NCBI GenBank assembly: GCA_043808585.1 | Contig: JAZDES010000045.1 | Coordinates: forward strand, 1-22,850 | From: CAYVMN01 sp043808585 | GTDB taxonomy: Bacteria > Desulfobacterota > DSM-4660 > Desulfatiglandales > Desulfatiglandaceae | DNA: 22,850 nt | Reading direction: 5' to 3' | Shown: positions 16,268 through 22,699 of the stretch, one piece after another | How positions within the stretch are numbered: the first letter of the stretch is position 1 | Layout: the number at the start of each line of letters is the position of its first letter | Position numbers and translations under genes: made by a program | Notes under the pieces: model-generated | Seen by the model: the letters and a program-made list of their open reading frames with translations, nothing else | What the model was told of the DNA's origin: nothing | The model's database searches: none

Positions 16268-16555
16268 TCAGAGGTTCAAGATCTCCATCCGTGTATCCAC
16301 GATCTGAGCCAGGTAAAGAGAGTCAATATAGCTCAGGGTACGATTTAGCGAGGAATCGATATGCCTTCTGTCGTTTCCCACTGCGCTGATCCCCAGCTCA
16401 ATCTTCTCCCACATATCATTGGATCCTATTTCAGCAATGGAGACATTAAATCTGGATTTTACTTTGCCCACAATGCTCTTGACTACCTGCCGTTTTCCTT
16501 TGAGAGAACGGTTGTCGTGTAAGCGAAATTCTATCTTCAGGGTTCCAACTACCAT
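16268..16555 (-). CDS. DUF503 family protein (YlxP-like)
   Basis: This 95-residue protein is the full length of the DUF503/YlxP family. Recognisable segments are HDNRSLKGKRQVVKSIVGKV (about residues 13-32), the sequence FNVSIAEIGSNDMWEKIELGISAVGNDRRHID (about 36-67, core of the domain) and a C-terminal amphipathic strand. Family members form a small ferredoxin-like fold and sit between infB and rbfA in many bacteria; a role in ribosome assembly or translation is presumed from that position and not demonstrated here. It starts 7 nt after the infB stop, with an AGGAAGG ribosome site overlapping that stop. Confidence 0.92.
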   Translation of the reverse strand: MVVGTLKIEFRLHDNRSLKGKRQVVKSIVGKVKSRFNVSIAEIGSNDMWEKIELGISAVGNDRRHIDSSLNRTLSYIDSLYLAQIVDTRMEILNL

Positions 16556-16562
16556 TGCCTTC

Positions 16563-19241
16563 CTATAGCTCTGCTTGAAGTTGCTTCATCTGGTAGACTT
16601 CAAATACGTCGCCCGGTTTGATATCATCAAATTTTTCGAGTCCAATACCACATTCATATCCACTCTGGACCTCTTTGACATCTTCCTTGAAACGCCTTAG
16701 CGAGGCGATCTTACCGTCAAATACGACTACATCGTCGCGCAGGAGCCTCACATTGGCATTCCTTTCCACATGACCATTCGTGACTTGGCATCCGGCCACG
16801 GTTCCCACTTTGGGAATGCGAAATATCTCTTTGATATCTGCTCGCCCTATTACTTCCTCCTCATAAACCGGTTCGAGGAGGCCGGCCATAGCCAAACGAA
16901 TATCATTGACTGCATTGTAAATGACATTGTAGTACCGAACATCAATCTTTTCCTTTTCAGCAATTTCAGAAACGCGGGGATTTGCTCTCACATTAAATCC
17001 GATGATGATCGCGCCAGAGGCAGAGGCCAACATCACGTCCGACTCCGTAATGGCGCCAGTTGCGGAATGGAGTACATTTAGTTTGACCTCTTCGGTGCTT
17101 TGCTTGATCAAGGAGTCGTGGAGAGCTTCAAGTGAACCCTGAACATCTGTCTTTAAGATTATGTTGAGTTCCTTTATCTCCCCTTGCTTTATCCTTTCAA
17201 AAAGGTCTTCAAGGCTTACTAGACCTTTTCTGGTCATCGCATATTTCTTGCTCCTCTGCCTGCGGTTTTCAATTACCTGTTTTGCGGTCTTTTCATCTCC
17301 AACAACGATAAATTCGTCACCTGCCATGGGTACCCCGGATATTCCGTATATCTCAACAGGCATAGACGGGCCGACGGATATCAATCTCATACCCGTATGG
17401 TTGAGCATGGCCCTGACTCTGCCATAGTGTTCGCCGCAGATGAAAAAATCACCCTGCCTGAGGGTCCCGTTTCTTACTAGAACTGTGGCGACTGGGCCTT
17501 TACTCTTATCTAACTTGGCCTCAATAACGCTTCCCCGGGCTGGCTTGTTGGGGTTCCCTTTGAGCTCAAGCACTTCCGATTGGAGCAATATTAGACCTAG
17601 AAGTTCATCGACACCTTGGCCTGTTTTTGCCGAGGCCTGTCCCAATATGGTTTCTCCCCCCCACTCTTCAGGAACAAGCCCTAAGTCAGCCAGTTCCCTT
17701 CTCACCTTGTCCGGGTTGGCACCTTCCTTGTCGATCTTGTTGATTGCGACAAGGATAGGGGTGCTCGCGGCCCGGGCATGATTAATGGCCTCCTTGGTTT
17801 GAGGCATCACTCCATCATCTGCCGCCACCACCAGAATAATCAGATCCGTGACACTGGCTCCCCTGGCCCGCATGGCCGTAAAGGCCTCATGGCCTGGGGT
17901 GTCGAGAAAGACAATATCTCCCCCCTCGGCCTTGACGTAGTATGCCCCAATGTGCTGGGTGATCCCGCCCGATTCCCCTCCTGTGATGTTAGAGTTTCTT
18001 ATATAGTCGAGTAACGAGGTCTTTCCATGGTCCACATGCCCCATAATGGTCACTACAGGGGGCCTTGGCCTTAGATCTTCTGGGCGATCTTCCACCTCTG
18101 CAATCAGTTCCTCTTCGTGGAAGGTGTCCAATTCAAGTTCGTAGCCGAAGTCATCTGCCACAAGGGCCGCGGTGTCGAAATCCAGGGGTTGATTTACGCT
18201 GGCCATGATGCCCTGACTCACCAACTTCTTGATGAGGTCAGCCCCCTTGGTCCCCATTGCCCTGGCCAGTTCGGCAACCGTCACCAATTCTTGGACCCTT
18301 ATCCTTCTCTTGATGGCCTTAGGAATGGTAATCTCGGTGTGTTTTTGTTTCTTTGCAACCTCTTGGGCCGCCTTGGCGGTCTTCTTCACCTTGCGCCTTG
18401 GGACCTGGTCCCCGTAAAGATCGGCCCTTTCGTAAACCTCTTTCTTTTGACGACGGAAAATGCTCCTGGGTTTAACCTCGGCTACTTCTTCGCCCTTCTT
18501 CTTCCTCTTGGGGGGCCTTGCTTTCTCCTCCTTCTCGACGGGTTCCGTTCCGGTATCCAAAGGCTCATAAGGGATGGAAACTGGGGCAGGGGACTCCTCT
18601 CTCTTCACCTCAGACTGCTTCGCCAAGATATCGCTCAACGGTCCCTCCTCGGGACGTTTTATGATCTTGGCAGGTTGCTCCGCCTTCTTTCTCTTTATCT
18701 TCTTACGTTTGGCCTTGGCTTTCAGGCCTCGTTCGGCTACCTTCTCTGGTACCTCTTCTGGGGCGACAGCCTCCTTCTTCCCTTCAGGGAGAGGGGGAGA
18801 TATCCTTTCTTCCGGCAGCACTGCTTCACTAACCCCCTTAACCTCAGGCGGCTTTTCAATCTCTGCCTCTCTTGCCACCTCCCTTAGGGTAATACCTCTG
18901 TCTTCTTCGATCTCTTTTGGCACTACCTCCTCGATGGTGGGCCCTGGCCTTGGCGGCTCGATCTCTTCCTTGGCTTCTTCCTCTATTTCTTCAGCAGGGA
19001 CTTCTGGCTCGAGCTTAACGATCTTCTTGCGCCGGCGAATAACAGTGGGCTTGATCCTTCTCTCTTCAACTACTTGTGATACCCCGCCGGACAGGATTTC
19101 CTTAGCCTTTGAAACCGTCTCCTCGTCAAGGGTGCTCATATAGTTCTTTATGTTCAATCCTCCGGCCTGTAGCTTTTCCACCAGCTCCTTACTCTCCAAG
19201 TCCAGTTCTTTGGCTAGTTCATAGACTCTGACCTTGGCCAT
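16563..19241 (-). CDS. infB: translation initiation factor IF-2
   Basis: IF-2 is the GTPase that delivers fMet-tRNA to the 30S subunit and promotes subunit joining. The 892-residue chain opens with an IF2_N domain (about residues 1-50, VRVYELAKELDLESKELVEKL). A long charged linker rich in Glu, Lys, Pro and Arg follows (about 60-300), then a second IF2_N module (about 312-375, VQELVTVAELARAMG). The G domain shows GHVDHGKT (near 402), DTPGHEAF, NKID and SAK. Domains II, III and IV follow to the C-terminus. ATG at 19241 has GGGAGG upstream. It comes 45 nt after ylxR and is tightly followed by the DUF503 gene. Confidence 0.98.
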   Translation of the reverse strand: MAKVRVYELAKELDLESKELVEKLQAGGLNIKNYMSTLDEETVSKAKEILSGGVSQVVEERRIKPTVIRRRKKIVKLEPEVPAEEIEEEAKEEIEPPRPGPTIEEVVPKEIEEDRGITLREVAREAEIEKPPEVKGVSEAVLPEERISPPLPEGKKEAVAPEEVPEKVAERGLKAKAKRKKIKRKKAEQPAKIIKRPEEGPLSDILAKQSEVKREESPAPVSIPYEPLDTGTEPVEKEEKARPPKRKKKGEEVAEVKPRSIFRRQKKEVYERADLYGDQVPRRKVKKTAKAAQEVAKKQKHTEITIPKAIKRRIRVQELVTVAELARAMGTKGADLIKKLVSQGIMASVNQPLDFDTAALVADDFGYELELDTFHEEELIAEVEDRPEDLRPRPPVVTIMGHVDHGKTSLLDYIRNSNITGGESGGITQHIGAYYVKAEGGDIVFLDTPGHEAFTAMRARGASVTDLIILVVAADDGVMPQTKEAINHARAASTPILVAINKIDKEGANPDKVRRELADLGLVPEEWGGETILGQASAKTGQGVDELLGLILLQSEVLELKGNPNKPARGSVIEAKLDKSKGPVATVLVRNGTLRQGDFFICGEHYGRVRAMLNHTGMRLISVGPSMPVEIYGISGVPMAGDEFIVVGDEKTAKQVIENRRQRSKKYAMTRKGLVSLEDLFERIKQGEIKELNIILKTDVQGSLEALHDSLIKQSTEEVKLNVLHSATGAITESDVMLASASGAIIIGFNVRANPRVSEIAEKEKIDVRYYNVIYNAVNDIRLAMAGLLEPVYEEEVIGRADIKEIFRIPKVGTVAGCQVTNGHVERNANVRLLRDDVVVFDGKIASLRRFKEDVKEVQSGYECGIGLEKFDDIKPGDVFEVYQMKQLQAEL

Positions 19242-19286
19242 ATAACCTCCCGATTCAAGTGTCTCGGAAATTGCCTACATCTTTGT

Positions 19287-19559
19287 TTATGCGTTCCCAT
19301 GCCGCCCCGGGGGTTCCGAATGCAAGAAAATGGGGTCTTCAGTCCTCAAGGCCTTTCTTAATATGTGCCCCTTTTCAAGGCCTTTCCAACAAGAAATGCT
19401 CGGACAGACATAGGCACCCCTTCCCTTTTCCTTGCCCGAATCGTCTCGAATCACAAATCCCTCCGAGGTCACTACCAGCCGGATCAAATCATTCTTGCTC
19501 CTTTTCGACCTGCACACTATACACGTCCTTATAGGTATGTGTACCCTACGACCCGCCAC
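19287..19559 (-). CDS. YlxR family RNA-binding protein (DUF448)
   Basis: This small basic protein has 90 residues from the GTG at 19559. The DUF448/YlxR signature is clear: PIRTCIVCRSKRSKNDLIRLV near the N-terminus, then GRGAYVCPSISCWKGLEKGHILRKAL. The fold is thought to bind RNA, and in other bacteria YlxR has been linked to RNase P and to regulation; the role here is inferred. The frame is open further upstream inside nusA. GTG 19559 gives the normal family length and overlaps the nusA stop region by 14 bp, while an ATG at 19586 would add nine residues. The nusA-ylxR-infB order is typical. Confidence 0.88.
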   Translation of the reverse strand: MAGRRVHIPIRTCIVCRSKRSKNDLIRLVVTSEGFVIRDDSGKEKGRGAYVCPSISCWKGLEKGHILRKALRTEDPIFLHSEPPGRHGNA

Positions 19560-20895
19560 GAGGCACTTCTTCGACCGAGGGATCATCAGCGACCGGGATC
19601 GGCTGGGCACCCGATTCTGAGTCTTCCTCTGAATCCGTCTCATTATCAATGCTAGACGCTTCCTCACGGGTGGACCTTCGGGCGTCTTCAATTAGTTTTG
19701 CCGCCCTATCCTCACTAATCCCCTTAACAGAGACCAGGTCATCCACCGATGCCTGGGCTATATCTGCGGAGGATCTGAAACCGTATTCATACAGGTCGGA
19801 AGCCCTTTTCTCACCCACCCCCTCCAGCTGCAGGAGGGACTTGTATCCATCCTTAAGGGCCTGGTTATAGTTGGTTTCCCCGGTTACGTCTAAGTTCCAA
19901 CCCGTCAGACGGGAGGCCAACCGGACGTTTTGTCCTCTTCTACCAATGGCAAGTGATAATTGGTCATCCGGGGCCACTACTTCCATAGAGTGATTGACCT
20001 CATCGACGATCACCCGCGTGATTTCCGCTGGCGCCAGTGCATTACAAATGAACTTGGCGGCATCAGGGTTCCAAGTTACAATATCTATCTTTTCACCTCT
20101 CAACTCTTGGACTACCGCCTGGACCCTTCTGCCTTTCATCCCCACGCATGCCCCTACTGGGTCCACATCATGGTCCCTTGATGTAACTGCAATTTTGGCC
20201 CTCGAGCCCGGCTCTCTCGCAACCTGCATTATCTGAACAATACCTTCAGAGATCTCTGGAACTTCATTTTCAAACAGGGCTGAGAGGAAATTGGGGTGAG
20301 TCCGGGAAAGGACGATCTGGGGCCCGCGGCTGAACTGCTTTACTTCCAGGATATAGGCCCTGATCCGATCCCCCTGCTTGTATGATTCCTTTGGAATCTG
20401 TTCCTTATGGGGCAGCTCTGCCTCTGTACGGCCAAGGTTCACAATGATGGAGGTCCTGTCGAATCTCTGTACGATCCCGTTGATGATCTCTCCCCGTCTG
20501 TCCTTGAAGTCGTCGAAAATGATATCTCTTTCGGCCTCTTTCAGGCGCTGCATAATAACCTGCTTGGCCGATTGGGCGGCTATCCTTCCGAATGTATCGG
20601 TATCCATCTTGATGCCAAGGCTGTCTCCCAATTCGGATTCGGGATCAATGTCATGGGCCTTATCAAGGGAGACCTGGAGGTGTTCATTGGTCACATCATC
20701 CACAACTTCCTTGAATTCAAAGACCTCAATTTCCCCCAGTTCCTGATTATAGGTGACTTCCAAGTCATAGTCCGGGCCGAATTTTCTCCTGGCAGCCGCC
20801 TTTACCGCTTCCTCAAGGGCCTTTATCAGCACATTTTGTTCCACACCCTTTTCACGGCTTACTTGTTCAATCATTCTTGTCAAGTTTGAAACCAT
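19546..20895 (-). CDS. nusA: transcription termination/antitermination factor NusA
   Basis: NusA binds RNA polymerase and nascent RNA, modulating pausing, intrinsic termination and antitermination. The protein has 449 residues. The N-terminal polymerase-binding domain is about 1-125 (IEQVSREKGVEQNVLIKALEEAV). An S1 domain follows (about 135-200, with IINGIVQRFDRTSIIVNLG), then KH1 and KH2 (about 230-345, with DPVGACVGMKGRRVQAVVQEL and LAIGRRGQNVRLASRLTGW). A helix-hairpin-helix-like repeat region spans about 355-410 (LEGVGEKRASDLYEYGF and VKGISEDRAAKLIEDAR), and a Glu/Asp/Ser-rich tail ends the chain. ATG at 20895 has GGAG 9 nt upstream. It lies 106 nt after rimP; the gap can form a small CCCC/GGGG hairpin. 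Confidence 0.98.
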   Translation of the reverse strand: MVSNLTRMIEQVSREKGVEQNVLIKALEEAVKAAARRKFGPDYDLEVTYNQELGEIEVFEFKEVVDDVTNEHLQVSLDKAHDIDPESELGDSLGIKMDTDTFGRIAAQSAKQVIMQRLKEAERDIIFDDFKDRRGEIINGIVQRFDRTSIIVNLGRTEAELPHKEQIPKESYKQGDRIRAYILEVKQFSRGPQIVLSRTHPNFLSALFENEVPEISEGIVQIMQVAREPGSRAKIAVTSRDHDVDPVGACVGMKGRRVQAVVQELRGEKIDIVTWNPDAAKFICNALAPAEITRVIVDEVNHSMEVVAPDDQLSLAIGRRGQNVRLASRLTGWNLDVTGETNYNQALKDGYKSLLQLEGVGEKRASDLYEYGFRSSADIAQASVDDLVSVKGISEDRAAKLIEDARRSTREEASSIDNETDSEEDSESGAQPIPVADDPSVEEVPRGGS

Positions 20896-21001
20896 GTCAC
20901 ATTACTCCAGATGAATTTATTGCCGTCTCCTTAAGCCCCAGATGGAACCGGGGAGTCATGATGCCGAAATGCAGGTCCTTACGAAATCAAAACTAGATTT
21001 C

Positions 21002-21472
21002 TCAGTTGTCGAATTCATAGACCAGGTTGGCCTTTGCCACACGTCCCCAAGGGAGGGCAATCAGATTATTTTCCACTTCAAGGTATACCGTCCCATCCCG
21101 GAAGCTCCTTAGATAACCAGTGAAGTTCCGGCGCCCATCCACCGGTGCCCCCATCTTTATCTTCACCTTCCTTCCAATAGCCCACAGAAGATCTTTTTCC
21201 TTCTTTAATGGCCTGTTAAGGCCCGGGGACGAGACCTCAAGGACGTATACATGGGGTATGCAGTCCTTCACCTCAATGAGGTCCCCGATTTCTCTGCTGA
21301 TCCTGGCACAGTCTTCGACCGTGATGCCCCCCTCCTTGTCCACGAAGACCCTTAGCACCCATCTTCCACGCTCTGATAAATATTCAACCTCCACGAGTTC
21401 AAAATCCATTTCTTCGAGGAACGGCTCTATAAACGTGGTTACTGCCTTTGCGACAGAATTAGTGGTATCCAT
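21002..21472 (-). CDS. rimP: ribosome maturation factor RimP
   Basis: RimP assists maturation of the 30S subunit, acting near the S12 binding region. The protein has 156 residues from the ATG at 21472. The N-terminal domain (about 1-85) includes DFELVEVEYLSERGRWVLRVFVDKEGGIT. The diagnostic VSSPGLNRPLKKEKD (about 90-104) and an SH3-like C-terminal domain follow. The frame is open to 21610, but the extra residues run through the leader hairpin and are not family-like. No Shine-Dalgarno is visible before the ATG; it follows the T run of an intrinsic terminator by only about 12 nt. This is first in the rimP-nusA-infB gene string. Confidence 0.93.
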   Translation of the reverse strand: MDTTNSVAKAVTTFIEPFLEEMDFELVEVEYLSERGRWVLRVFVDKEGGITVEDCARISREIGDLIEVKDCIPHVYVLEVSSPGLNRPLKKEKDLLWAIGRKVKIKMGAPVDGRRNFTGYLRSFRDGTVYLEVENNLIALPWGRVAKANLVYEFDN

Positions 21473-21484
21473 AGGGCAAACAAC

Positions 21485-21512
21485 AAAAAAGCGGGCACCG
21501 GCGCCCCGCTTT
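21485..21512 (-). terminator. intrinsic terminator just upstream of rimP
   Basis: Read on the minus strand, AAAGCGGG (21505-21512) pairs with CCCGCTTT (21488-21495) around a 9-nt loop, and the T run reaches six Ts down to 21485. An alternative register, GGGC/GCCC with a bulged G, is also possible. It lies between tRNA-Gly and rimP, so it can end tRNA transcripts or attenuate the rimP-nusA operon. Confidence 0.75.
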
Positions 21513-21652
21513 ATGACTGCAGACCAAAATGTTGAGCGGTTTATTACATAACATCCCTTAGAGGAATTATGAGAAAACCAGCGCCAAGTCCACAATTCGA
21601 AGTAAATCAACCTTCAAAAGATCCGGTCGACAACCTCAAAGCGGGGCACGCC
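21503..21652 (-). promoter_or_regulatory. candidate antiterminator pairing in the rimP leader
   Basis: A leader segment GCCCCGCTTT (plus-strand 21638-21647) is perfectly complementary over 10 bp to AAAGCGGGGC (plus-strand 21503-21512), which contains the ascending arm of the terminator. Pairing extends by GGC/GCC after a bulge. The long-range pairing and the terminator hairpin exclude each other. This is the topology of an attenuator; no ligand-binding fold is recognised. Confidence 0.45.
21566..21595 (-). promoter_or_regulatory. weak possible internal promoter in the rimP leader
   Basis: On the minus strand, TTGTGG (21590-21595) and CATAAT (21566-21571) are separated by 18 nt. The -10 box is good and the -35 box poor. 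It would start transcripts inside the leader, between the two competing segments and upstream of the terminator. Confidence 0.2.
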
Positions 21653-21674
21653 ATACTAAACTGACGCGAACCAC

Positions 21675-21750
21675 TGGAGCGGGCAACGGGGATCGAACCC
21701 GCGACACCAAGCTTGGGAAGCTTGTACTCTACCAACTGAGCTATGCCCGC
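21675..21750 (-). tRNA. tRNA-Gly (anticodon CCC)
   Basis: This is a 76-nt cloverleaf on the minus strand. The acceptor GCGGGCA pairs with TGCCCGC. The D arm reads GCTCAGTTGGTAGAGT. The anticodon arm CAAGC-TTCCCAA-GCTTG puts CCC at positions 34-36, reading GGG glycine codons. The T arm contains GGTTCGATCC. The discriminator base is U, as expected for bacterial tRNA-Gly, and the 3' CCA is encoded (21675-21677). It has its own strong promoter 30 bp upstream and is followed by the rimP leader and terminator, so primary transcripts may carry tRNA and operon together. Confidence 0.95.
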
Positions 21751-21779
21751 TCGGCAATGCCAAAAACTTTTACAGCAGA

Positions 21780-21808
21780 ATTTTATTACACCCAACCGGC
21801 CTAGTCAA
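21780..21808 (-). promoter_or_regulatory. sigma70-type promoter for tRNA-Gly and the rimP operon
   Basis: On the minus strand TTGACT (21803-21808) and TAAAAT (21780-21785) are spaced by exactly 17 nt, each five of six to consensus. The expected start is about 22 nt before the mature tRNA 5' end. It is the best promoter visible at the head of the whole block. Confidence 0.8.
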
Positions 21809-21876
21809 GAACTATTTTAGATTCTGGAAATTACCCATTTTGTATCATTTTAGCCCTTTTCCGATCTCTCGTTTAT

Positions 21877-21946
21877 CCGGGGTAACCTCCATTGCCCCGG
21901 TTTGAGAGCGCTAAACTGTTACCCCATTTTGGTAGTGGGTCAGTTT
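21877..21946. repeat. nested inverted repeats, possible eroded IS end
   Basis: Several inverted repeats overlap here. CCGGGG (21877-21882) faces CCCCGG (21895-21900). GGGGTAAC (21879-21886) faces GTTACCCC (21918-21925). AAACTG plus ACCC (21913-21924) faces GGGT plus CAGTTT (21937-21946). AGCGCT at 21907 is palindromic. The CAAACTGACCCACTACC wording on the minus strand resembles the repeated motifs at ends of IS21-type elements, from memory and not verified. The hairpin nearest the NYN gene could instead act as a factor-assisted 3' end, but no T run follows. Confidence 0.4.
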
Positions 21947-21956
21947 GGATTTATGA

Positions 21957-22574
21957 TTAGGGGATAGACTGGAGTGCTTGCGGAAATATAAGACTAAACT
22001 GTCTGTCTCTTATGAAATCACTATGTAGTTTCAATTCTCTTCGGATATCAACTTGAAGATCCGAACAATAGCCAAATATAACCTGAAGTCCATTAATTCT
22101 GGCAGTTTTCATAGCTGGAATTATGTCGGTATCGGCGCAAAGAACCAAGATGCGATCAGCAAGTTTATTGTAAGATACATGGGCTATGTCAAGTCCCATT
22201 AGCATATCGACTTTTTTTTGAATAAATATCGGTTTACTGTTTACATCAAATCCTCTGACTGCAAGGTCTCCTTTCCGTAGGGCGATTTGATCCTGTATGC
22301 TAAGACGTTCAATAAATGCGATAGCATGCTGATAAGTAGGTGTTTGTGAGTAATTAATGCCTCTCAAAGTTCCAGAAAACGGTTCGGCGAGATAAAAAAA
22401 GATTCTATATATTTCCTCTTGTTTGATATCTAAGAAGGACTTGATTAAGGCCAGGACATTTTCTACGTGATTGTAATCAATTCTTGACGGGTACTTTCTG
22501 GAGGCTTCGTCAAAAATGCCCTTTCGGACATTTTCCCAATCAACAAAAATGGCTACTTTCTTCAACTTACCCAT
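21957..22574 (-). CDS. NYN-domain (PIN-like) protein
   Basis: This 205-residue protein has a NYN/LabA-like fold related to PIN nucleases. The first acidic motif is AIFVDWENVRKG with D12 and N15. The last is LVLCADTDIIPAMKTARINGLQVIFGY (about residues 140-166), whose two aspartates complete the metal site. IERLSIQDQIALRKGDLAVRGF and KKVDMLMGLDIAHVSYN in the middle match the usual NYN core, including the lysine-x-x-aspartate helix. Members are predicted or shown RNases, some in RNA decay and some in defence; the target here is unknown. It has its own promoter and structured leader, is AT-richer than its neighbours, and sits between IS remnants, suggesting transfer. The ribosome site is weak. 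Confidence 0.85.
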   Translation of the reverse strand: MGKLKKVAIFVDWENVRKGIFDEASRKYPSRIDYNHVENVLALIKSFLDIKQEEIYRIFFYLAEPFSGTLRGINYSQTPTYQHAIAFIERLSIQDQIALRKGDLAVRGFDVNSKPIFIQKKVDMLMGLDIAHVSYNKLADRILVLCADTDIIPAMKTARINGLQVIFGYCSDLQVDIRRELKLHSDFIRDRQFSLIFPQALQSIP

Positions 22575-22597
22575 AACAGGACGCCAGAAAGTATTAA

Positions 22598-22638
22598 GGG
22601 GGGCAAGAAACGCCTTGGTTGTCCCTCAGCAGCCCCCC
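22598..22638 (-). promoter_or_regulatory. stem-loop in the NYN gene leader
   Basis: GGGGGGC (22598-22604) and GCCCCCC (22632-22638) form a perfect 7-bp all-G/C stem with a 27-nt loop, in the 5' untranslated region between the promoter and the ATG at 22574. It is followed by TTAATACTTT, too weak a T run for a confident terminator. It may stabilise the message or restrain expression. Confidence 0.45.
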
Positions 22639-22648
22639 AGTAGAATTC

Positions 22649-22663
22649 ATTGTATAGTACAAT
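22649..22663. promoter_or_regulatory. 15-bp palindrome over the NYN promoter -10 region
   Basis: ATTGTA-TAG-TACAAT is a perfect 6-bp inverted repeat around three bases. It overlaps the -10 box of the NYN promoter, as a repressor operator would. No regulator gene is in the window. Confidence 0.4.
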
Positions 22664-22687
22664 ATTAGGGTTAATAAAGGATGTCAA
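22659..22687 (-). promoter_or_regulatory. promoter of the NYN gene
   Basis: On the minus strand a perfect TTGACA (22682-22687) lies 17 nt before TATTGT (22659-22664), which is four of six to the -10 consensus. It sits between the transposase stop and the NYN leader. Confidence 0.55.
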
Positions 22688-22699
22688 GAAAAATCGTAT

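Noticed and set aside
18117..18887. 256-codon plus-strand frame opposite infB
   Set aside because: It is the antisense of the Glu/Lys-rich IF-2 linker, which automatically yields Leu/Phe-rich, membrane-looking protein. No start signals support it.
18560..19010. possible repeat array in the infB linker
   Set aside because: The Glu/Lys/Pro-rich coding stretch is compositionally biased but has no regular period; it is the normal variable linker of IF-2.
21607..21795. 62-codon minus-strand frame across the tRNA
   Set aside because: It reads straight through tRNA-Gly; such frames are artefacts of the cloverleaf sequence.
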